Origin: Chromatiales bacterium
Lineage (GTDB): Bacteria > Pseudomonadota > Gammaproteobacteria > CAMYNG01
NCBI GenBank assembly: GCA_027021685.1
Contig: JALUTW010000215.1
Span: forward strand, 1 to 11,399
DNA length: 11,399 bases
Direction: 5' to 3'
Shown here: piece by piece, positions 7,164 through 11,399 of the stretch
How positions within the stretch are numbered: position 1 is the first letter of the stretch
Layout: each line of letters starts with the position of its first letter
The notes under the pieces: model-generated
Databases searched by the model: none
What the model saw: the letters and a program-made list of their open reading frames with translations, nothing else
Told to the model about the DNA's origin: nothing
Position numbers and translations under genes: made by a program

Positions 7164-7963
7164 AGATCATCACCGTTGCCAGCTGCAAGGGAGGGTGCGG
7201 CAAGACCACCACGGCCCTCAACCTGGCGGCCTGCTATGGCTGGGAAGGCCACCCGGTGCTGCTCCTGGACCTGGACCCGCAGGGCCACGCCACCCTGGGC
7301 ACGGCCCTGGACTGCCGCGACGATCCGGGCCTGTACGAGGTCTTCGCCCGGCGCATGGACCTGGAGGACGTGGTGATCCCCGACGTGGTGGCGGGCATCG
7401 ACCTGGTGCCGGCCACCCGCTCCCTGGGGCAGGCGGAGGCCCTGCTGGCCGACTGGCCGCGGGAGAAGGAGCTGGCCCTGCGCCTGGGGCCGCTGGCCGG
7501 GGCCTACCGCTACGCCGTCCTGGACTGCCCGCCCAGCCTCGGCCTGCTCACCACCAATGCACTGCTGGCGGCGGACCTGGTGCTGATCCCGGTGGAGATG
7601 AGCCTGTTCGGGCTGGACAGCGTGGAGCGGCTGCTGGCCCACATGGCCCGGCTCGAGGCCAGGTACGAGACCGCCATTCCGTTCCGGGTGCTGCCCACCA
7701 TGGTGGACCGGCGCACCCGCCTGGCCCGGGCCTTCCTGCGTGAACTGTGGGCACGCTATCCCGAGCAGGTGCTGCCGGTGCTGGTCCACCACACCGTGCG
7801 CCTGCGCGAGGCCACCTGCCGCGGGTTGCCCATCATCGATTACGACGCGGAATCCGCCGCCGCCCATGACTACCGCCAGCTGGCGCGCCTGCTGGCGGCG
7901 GAGCCGGCGCCCCGGGCGGCGGAGGCGCTGCCCGCGCACGAGCCCGAGGCGGTGCCCGCCTAG
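7160..7963 (+). CDS. ParA/MinD-family (Walker A cytoskeletal) ATPase, orphan, 267 aa
   Basis: A deviant-Walker ATPase that typically binds DNA non-specifically as an ATP dimer and positions plasmids, chromosomes or protein complexes. Motifs are complete: KGGCGKTTT with signature Lys10 and catalytic Lys15, Walker A' DLDPQG with Asp39, and Walker B VLDCPPSLG with Asp122. The protein starts directly at the nucleotide-binding fold, so it is the short (type Ib/Soj-like) form without its own helix-turn-helix. The DNA-binding function is supplied by the overlapping MerR-type protein instead. No ParB, parS or McdB-like gene is in the window. The C-terminal ~20 residues are Ala/Pro/Glu-rich. ATG 7160 has a GGGGAGGA Shine-Dalgarno inside the upstream gene. 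The family call is certain; cargo and role are not. Confidence 0.95.
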   Translation: MKIITVASCKGGCGKTTTALNLAACYGWEGHPVLLLDLDPQGHATLGTALDCRDDPGLYEVFARRMDLEDVVIPDVVAGIDLVPATRSLGQAEALLADWPREKELALRLGPLAGAYRYAVLDCPPSLGLLTTNALLAADLVLIPVEMSLFGLDSVERLLAHMARLEARYETAIPFRVLPTMVDRRTRLARAFLRELWARYPEQVLPVLVHHTVRLREATCRGLPIIDYDAESAAAHDYRQLARLLAAEPAPRAAEALPAHEPEAVPA

Positions 7964-8009
7964 GCCGCCACGTTCTCCTCCCGGCCCGGTCCCCACCGGG
8001 CGTCCCCTG

Positions 8010-8037
8010 CGGCGGGCCCTGCGGCCCGCCGTTTTTT
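8010..8037 (+). terminator. Intrinsic terminator of the merR-parA operon
   Basis: A perfect 9-bp stem, CGGCGGGCC (8010-8018) and GGCCCGCCG (8023-8031), with a four-base loop is followed by six Ts (8032-8037). It lies 47 nt after the parA stop and closes the two-gene unit. The remaining gap to 8170 shows no credible gene or signal. Confidence 0.92.
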
Positions 8038-8170
8038 GGAACCCGTCCCGGAATTCCGTGCGCCCCGCGTTGCGGGTCAACGCCCGCGCCAGCGGGCCCG
8101 TGCAACGAGTACCGTGCTGCGCGGCGCTGCCTCGCCGGCGCGGCCGGGGGGATCTCGAGCCAGCTTCCAC

Positions 8171-8356
8171 TCACCGCCGGGCGGTGAGGACGATGCGGGT
8201 GGGGGTGTCGCGGCGCACGCGGAAGGGCCGGCCGGTGCCCGCGAAGCGGCGCAGGATGCGCCGGGCCTCGGCGTGGACGCGCTCGGCGGCACCTTCCAGG
8301 ATCACCTCGTCACCCCGGTAGTGGATGGCCACGTCGTCGTCGCGCTGGTGCTTCAT
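8171..8356 (-). CDS. Small orphan protein, 61 aa
   Basis: I do not recognise this protein. Translation from ATG 8356 is supported by a good Shine-Dalgarno (GGAGG, six bases upstream). The sequence is strongly charged. It has an acidic start (MKHQRDDDVA), a predicted strand around 10-21 (IHYRGDEVILEG), one amphipathic helix at ~23-39 rich in Arg and Ala, and a basic C-terminal strand pair ending IVLTARR. A strand-helix-strand pattern is vaguely like a truncated BON or KH-type fold, but that is a guess. There is no signal peptide, membrane segment or cysteine. It is a single gene between the merR-parA terminator (opposite strand) and the divergent receiver-CheC gene. No promoter is evident. It could be a spurious frame, but the ribosome binding site and codon use argue for it. 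Confidence 0.6.
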   Translation of the reverse strand: MKHQRDDDVAIHYRGDEVILEGAAERVHAEARRILRRFAGTGRPFRVRRDTPTRIVLTARR

Positions 8357-8401
8357 CGCCTGCCTCCGCGCTGGTTGCCGCTGGGGGCGGTGCGCCGTGG
8401 T

Positions 8402-8415
8402 GCCGGTGCACCGGC
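8402..8415. repeat. 14-bp perfect palindrome in the divergent intergenic region
   Basis: GCCGGTGCACCGGC is identical on both strands. It lies 46 nt upstream of the 61-aa gene's ATG and about 210 nt upstream of the receiver-CheC gene. Its position fits an operator, but no regulator can be assigned, and palindromes of this base composition arise by chance in GC-rich DNA. Confidence 0.45.
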
Positions 8416-8505
8416 GTCCCCGGTCCCTCTCCCGGACAGGTTGCAACGCCCATGCCAGGGTGCCGGGGCCCGGCGCACGCGCCCGGGGTGTCCGGAAACG
8501 TCGGC

Positions 8506-8528
8506 GGGGTGACCCTGCGCGTCACCCC
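8506..8528. repeat. 8-bp inverted repeat GGGGTGAC/GTCACCCC
   Basis: Arms at 8506-8513 and 8521-8528 are separated by seven bases (CCTGCGC). No T-tract follows, so it is not a terminator. It lies about 40-60 bp upstream of the candidate sigma28 promoter, a usual position for an activator site. Confidence 0.45.
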
Positions 8529-8566
8529 CGCGATGCGGGTTTGCCGGGTGATCCGCACAATTTCAC

Positions 8567-8594
8567 TTAAGTTCCGGGGATGGGCGACCGACAC
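8567..8594 (+). promoter_or_regulatory. Candidate sigma28 (FliA)-like promoter of the receiver-CheC/GGDEF operon
   Basis: TTAAGTTC (8567-8574) resembles the FliA -35 TAAAGTTT (6 of 8), and ACCGACAC (8587-8594) resembles the -10 GCCGATAA (5 of 8). The gap between the eight-base boxes is 12 bp rather than the usual 11. Transcription would start near 8600, leaving a leader of about 25-30 nt. No sigma70-like TATAAT is visible in this gap. Confidence 0.35.
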
Positions 8595-8623
8595 AAGCCG
8601 GTAGGGTTCCATCACGGTGCGGG

Positions 8624-9625
8624 GTGCGCGTGCCCACTTCCGTTCTCATCTGCGACGATTCCGCCCTGGCCCGCAAGCAGATGGCCCGGGCCCTGCCGCC
8701 GGGGCTCGACGGTGCGGTGACCTTTGCCAGCAACGGGGCCGAAGGCCTGGAGGCCATCCGTGCAGGCAGGGGCGAGGTGCTGTTCCTGGACCTCAACATG
8801 CCGGTGATGGACGGCTACGAGGTGCTGGCGGCCATCCGGCACGAGGACCTGCCCACGCTGCCCATCGTGGTCTCGGGCGACATCCAGCCCGAGGCGCGCC
8901 AGCGGGTGATGGGGCTGGGGGCTCTGGAGTTCATCCGCAAGCCGGTGGATGCGGACGAGATCCGGCGCATCGCCGAGAAGTACGGCCTGCTGGGCGGGGA
9001 GCCGGCCGCCTCCGCCGCATCGCCGGCGGCGGAGGTCACCGTGGACCGTTTCGACGGCTACCGCGAGATCGCCAACGTGGCCATGGGCCGGGCCGCCGAC
9101 CTGCTGGCCCGGCTGCTGGACGCCTTCGTGATCATGCCGGTGCCCAACGTCAACATGATCGAGGCCGCGGAGCTGCGCATGGCGCTGGCCGCGGTGGGCG
9201 ACGGCCAGCGGGTGTCGGCCGTGTGCCAGGGCTTCATCGGTCCCGGGGTGGCGGGCGAGGTCCTGTTGATCTTCAACGAGAACAGCTTCCGTGACATGGC
9301 CGACCTCATGCACCACGAGGGCGAGCTGGATGATGCCGCCGAGATGGAGCTGCTCATGGACACCTCCAGCGTGGTCACCAGTGCCTGCCTTTCCGGTATT
9401 GCGGAGCAGCTGGACCTGCCCATGAGCCTGGGCCATCCCATGGTGCTGGGCCGCCACGTGGACACCGGTGAGCTGCTGGCCGGCGAGCTGCAATGGAAGC
9501 AGACCCTGGCGGTGGAGATGAGCCTCGCCATCGAGAATCGCAACGTGAGCTGCGATTCGCTCATTCTGTTCACCGAGGACTCCCTGCCCACCCTCGATGA
9601 GCGCATCGGCATCCTGCTGGAGTGA
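8624..9625 (+). CDS. Response regulator receiver fused to a CheC-type phosphatase domain, 333 aa
   Basis: Residues 5-120 are a complete receiver: acidic pair Asp11-Asp12, phospho-acceptor Asp56 in LFLDLNMPVMDGY, Ser84 in IVVSGD, and Lys106 in FIRKPVD. After an Ala/Pro linker (~126-140), residues ~141-330 form a CheC/CheX-like domain. These domains dephosphorylate CheY-P. The catalytic signature is exact: Asp144-xxx-Glu148-xx-Asn151, then 22 residues to Pro174. The second, pseudo-symmetric helix (DTSSVVTSACLSGI, 246-259) carries Asp and Ser where Glu and Asn are expected, so one active site is kept. The obvious inference is a regulator that shortens its own phosphorylated lifetime. The start is GTG 8624; GTG 8630, six bases on with GGGG upstream, is equally possible. 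The stop lies five bases before the diguanylate cyclase ATG. No histidine kinase is in the window. Confidence 0.92.
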   Translation: MRVPTSVLICDDSALARKQMARALPPGLDGAVTFASNGAEGLEAIRAGRGEVLFLDLNMPVMDGYEVLAAIRHEDLPTLPIVVSGDIQPEARQRVMGLGALEFIRKPVDADEIRRIAEKYGLLGGEPAASAASPAAEVTVDRFDGYREIANVAMGRAADLLARLLDAFVIMPVPNVNMIEAAELRMALAAVGDGQRVSAVCQGFIGPGVAGEVLLIFNENSFRDMADLMHHEGELDDAAEMELLMDTSSVVTSACLSGIAEQLDLPMSLGHPMVLGRHVDTGELLAGELQWKQTLAVEMSLAIENRNVSCDSLILFTEDSLPTLDERIGILLE

Positions 9626-9630
9626 ATCCG

Positions 9631-10590
9631 ATGAACGCGCCGCAAATGGACATCAAGGAATTCCACTGGATGCTGGACATGCTCCAGTCCATCGATGTGG
9701 GGCTGGTGGTGGTGGATCGCGAGTTCCGGGTCCAGGTGTGGAACAGCTTCATGGAGAACCACAGCGGCCGCCGGCCCGATCAGGTCATCGGCCGGCCGTT
9801 GTTCGAGACCTTTCCGGACCTGCCCGAGTCGTGGCTGCGGCGCAAGGTGGAAACGGTGATGACCCTGCGCAGCCGGGCCTTCAGCACCTGGGAGCAGCGG
9901 CCGTTCCTGTTCCGGTTCCGCAACTACCGGCCCATCACCGGTGTGGCGCGCTACATGTACCAGAACGTCACCCTGATTCCGCTGCTGTCGGTGGACGGGC
10001 AGGTGGGGCAGGTGGGCATCATCATTTACGACGTTACCGACATCGCCGTCAACCGCAAGGCGCTGGAGGCGGCCAACGCCAAGCTGGCAGCGCTGAGCCG
10101 GACCGATGCCCTGACCCGGCTGCCCAACCGGGGCTACTGGCAGGAGCGCCTGGAACAGGAGTTCCGGCGCCAGCGCCGCACCCGCCAGCCCTGCGCCCTG
10201 GTGATGTTCGACATCGACCACTTCAAGAAGGTCAACGACACCTACGGCCACCAGGCCGGCGATGCGGTGATCCGGGCAGTGGCCGATGCCGTGCGCCAGA
10301 CCGCCCGCGCCACCGACATCCCCGGGCGCTACGGCGGCGAGGAGTTCGGCGTCATCCTCATCGACACCACGGCCCGCAACGGACGGGTCTTCGCCGAACG
10401 CCTGCGCAAGCGCATCGCCGCCACCCCGGTGGAGCACGAGGGCAGAACCATCGTGTTCACCATCAGCCTGGGGATCGCCGAGGCGACCGAGACCATGGAC
10501 ACCCCGCAGCAATGGCTGGAGGCGGCGGACCAGGCGCTCTACAGCGCCAAGCGCGGCGGGCGCAACCGCACCATCATCCACCAGGACTGA
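9631..10590 (+). CDS. PAS-GGDEF diguanylate cyclase, 319 aa
   Basis: A soluble enzyme predicted to make cyclic di-GMP from two GTP. Residues ~10-135 are a PAS sensor domain (start SIDVGLVVVDREFRVQVWN, end IIIYDVTD), followed by a short linker helix (~140-156) and a GGDEF domain from SRTDALTRLPNR (156-167) to the end. The active-site loop is GGEEF (235-239), the metal/GTP segment is FDIDHFKKVND (193-203), and the inhibitory I-site RxxD (Arg226-Asp229) sits exactly five residues before GGEEF, so product inhibition is likely. No EAL domain, receiver or membrane segment is present. ATG 9631 has GGAG eight bases upstream; GTG 9622 would overlap the previous stop and add three residues. Coupling to the receiver-CheC gene suggests shared expression and possibly shared control. 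Confidence 0.96.
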   Translation: MNAPQMDIKEFHWMLDMLQSIDVGLVVVDREFRVQVWNSFMENHSGRRPDQVIGRPLFETFPDLPESWLRRKVETVMTLRSRAFSTWEQRPFLFRFRNYRPITGVARYMYQNVTLIPLLSVDGQVGQVGIIIYDVTDIAVNRKALEAANAKLAALSRTDALTRLPNRGYWQERLEQEFRRQRRTRQPCALVMFDIDHFKKVNDTYGHQAGDAVIRAVADAVRQTARATDIPGRYGGEEFGVILIDTTARNGRVFAERLRKRIAATPVEHEGRTIVFTISLGIAEATETMDTPQQWLEAADQALYSAKRGGRNRTIIHQD

Positions 10591-10602
10591 CGCCGGCCCG
10601 GC

Positions 10603-10842
10603 TCACTTCTCCCATTCGCGCAGGATGGGGGCCTCCCGTTTCTCCAGCAACTGCTCCTCGGCCTGGAGCTCGGTGGCCGCAAACATCACCTTGATGATGC
10701 TCCGGTCGTCGGGGGCCTGCCGGGCGCGCAGGCTGCGGGCGTGATCGCGTGCCTCCCGGTACTGCTCGAACTCGGCCAGCTTGGTCAGCTCCTTGACGGG
10801 GGACCCGGCCGCCTGCTGGATGCGGTAGACGTAGTATGGCAT
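10603..10842 (-). CDS. Conserved-looking small protein, 79 aa, function unknown
   Basis: The protein starts MPYYVYRI, a beta strand seen in a widespread group of short proteobacterial proteins I cannot name with certainty. It continues with a helix rich in Glu/Arg (LAEFEQYREARDHARSLRAR, 22-41), a strand (SIIKVMFA, 48-55), and an acidic, helical end (ATELQAEEQLLEKREAP). There is no cysteine, signal peptide or membrane segment. ATG 10842 was chosen because the frame upstream to 11040 crosses a perfect TATAAT box and has poor composition. No clear Shine-Dalgarno precedes it. It is convergent with the diguanylate cyclase gene (12 nt between stops) and divergent from the gene at 11066. A role in the c-di-GMP module is not implied by this arrangement. 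Confidence 0.8.
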   Translation of the reverse strand: MPYYVYRIQQAAGSPVKELTKLAEFEQYREARDHARSLRARQAPDDRSIIKVMFAATELQAEEQLLEKREAPILREWEK

Positions 10843-10873
10843 GACGTCGATGCCCGATGGAGAAGGGGCAGCG

Positions 10874-10882
10874 ATTATAGCA
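10874..10882 (-). promoter_or_regulatory. Extended -10 promoter of the 79-aa protein gene
   Basis: On the minus strand TGCTATAAT (10882-10874) combines a perfect TATAAT with the TGn extension. No good -35 is present at 17 bp (TGGGAG), as is common for extended -10 promoters. Transcription would start near 10867, about 25 nt before the ATG at 10842. Confidence 0.75.
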
Positions 10883-11053
10883 GGCCACACACTCCGCTCC
10901 CAACCATACCCGGATACGGTTCGTGGTTTTGGCCTGGACCTGATTCCGAATGCCGCGCTGGTCGTGTTGCGGGGTCCACGGCGGTGCCGGCAGGGTTGCC
11001 GCGCCGTGCACCACCCGATTGGTACAGGCCGGCGGCACACGCAGCCCAGCCGT

Positions 11054-11059
11054 TATAAT
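11054..11059 (+). promoter_or_regulatory. -10 box immediately upstream of the last gene (possible leaderless mRNA)
   Basis: A perfect TATAAT at 11054-11059 ends six bases before the ATG at 11066. The usual start site, 6-7 bases after the -10, would coincide with the A of the ATG. No Shine-Dalgarno lies between them, and no good -35 hexamer lies 16-18 bp upstream. Confidence 0.6.
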
Positions 11060-11065
11060 GCGGCG

Positions 11066-11399
11066 ATGGACACTGCACCTGTCCCGCCCCGCGACCCCGA
11101 CTGCTTCGCCCTGCGGTCGCCGGCCCCGTTTCGCGGCACCGTGCATCTGGTGGAGCTGGGACAGGCCCAGGCCGTCACCGATGACGGCCGGCACTGGCGC
11201 CTCCAGGTGCGCGCCCGGGTGCGCCCCGCCCCGGGGCAGCCGCTCTCGGAGCGGCGGCGGGTGGTGGTGTACGGCCTGTGGACCGAGCGCGGCGGACTGG
11301 CGCCGGCACCGTTGCCACCCATGGTGGATGCGGACGACATCGCCCGGGAGGCCGCGCCGCTCCTGGAGGCCCTGCCCGCGGCCGCCGGGCGGCTGCCCT
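11066..11399 (+). CDS. Unknown protein, 3'-truncated by the window (first 111 residues)
   Basis: The frame from ATG 11066 stays open to the right edge, so the gene continues outside the window. The visible protein begins MDTAPVPPRDPDCFALRSPA, then FRGTVHLVELGQAQAVTDDG, then a run of alternating hydrophobic and Arg residues suggesting beta strands (WRLQVRARV, RRRVVVYGLW). It turns Ala/Pro/Leu-rich after residue ~85. There is no signal peptide and no motif I recognise. Codon use matches the neighbouring genes and the reverse strand lacks a better candidate. The start is supported only by the promoter box directly upstream; no ribosome binding site is visible. The next in-frame ATG (near 11321) would lose 85 residues. 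I cannot assign a function. Confidence 0.7.
   Translation, partial: MDTAPVPPRDPDCFALRSPAPFRGTVHLVELGQAQAVTDDGRHWRLQVRARVRPAPGQPLSERRRVVVYGLWTERGGLAPAPLPPMVDADDIAREAAPLLEALPAAAGRLP

Noticed and set aside
6812..8170. 452-aa open frame on the minus strand
   Set aside because: Antisense of merR-parA and runs through the parA terminator.
8036..8512. 158-aa open frame on the plus strand
   Set aside because: Begins right after the terminator, low-complexity Arg/Gly/Ala composition, antisense to the 61-aa gene, no ribosome binding site.
8560..8623. c-di-GMP (GEMM) riboswitch upstream of the GGDEF operon
   Set aside because: The leader is too short and lacks the two-helix tetraloop/receptor pattern; the conserved-looking bases fit a promoter better.
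9058..10581. 507-aa open frame on the minus strand
   Set aside because: Antisense of the receiver-CheC and diguanylate cyclase genes, no recognisable domain.
1..11399. Mobile element, prophage, CRISPR or toxin-antitoxin content
   Set aside because: No transposase, integrase, terminal repeats, spaced repeat array or recognisable toxin-antitoxin pair; base composition is even throughout.

Overview
The window is about 11.4 kb of very GC-rich, densely coding bacterial DNA. Gene families, codon use and short intergenic gaps suggest a free-living gammaproteobacterium, possibly from the Chromatiales/Ectothiorhodospiraceae range; that placement is an inference from style and family content, not from a marker gene. 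I see no tRNA, rRNA, insertion sequence, integrase, phage gene or CRISPR array. It reads as ordinary chromosome with several regulatory modules side by side.

Layout. (1) 2-1381 (+) is the 3' part of a secreted or lipoprotein-like gene with a DUF4382-like start and DUF5666-like beta domains, closed by a strong terminator (1407-1433). (2) 1444-3246 (-) is a complete ABC exporter half-transporter. (3) 3401-5164 (+), divergent from it, is a 587-aa cytoplasmic protein of unknown role with a degenerate PilZ-like C-terminal region. (4) 5187-5396 (-) is a 69-aa DUF6316-type protein with a good sigma70 promoter. (5) 5534-6592 (+) is a DUF2817/M14-like zinc peptidase with a TTG start. (6) 6684-7163 and 7160-7963 (+) are a MerR-type DNA-binding protein and an orphan ParA ATPase overlapping by four bases, preceded by a direct/inverted repeat array and followed by a terminator (8010-8037). 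(7) 8171-8356 (-) is a 61-aa orphan. (8) 8624-9625 and 9631-10590 (+) are a receiver-CheC fusion and a PAS-GGDEF diguanylate cyclase in one transcription unit, perhaps driven by a sigma28-like promoter. (9) 10603-10842 (-) is a 79-aa conserved-looking small protein. (10) 11066 to the window end (+) is the start of a further gene, whose -10 box lies so close to the ATG that the mRNA may be leaderless.

How they may work together. Three pieces point to signalling and cell-pole or motility biology: the receiver-CheC/diguanylate cyclase pair, the PilZ-like protein, and the MerR-ParA pair. The best candidate for an undescribed system is the MerR-ParA cassette, which could be a ParB-less partition or positioning device or a ParA-modulated regulator. 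The receiver-CheC fusion is the second: its CheC half keeps one intact phosphatase signature and could dephosphorylate its own receiver, with the cyclase downstream as output. Functional coupling between these modules is inferred from adjacency only.
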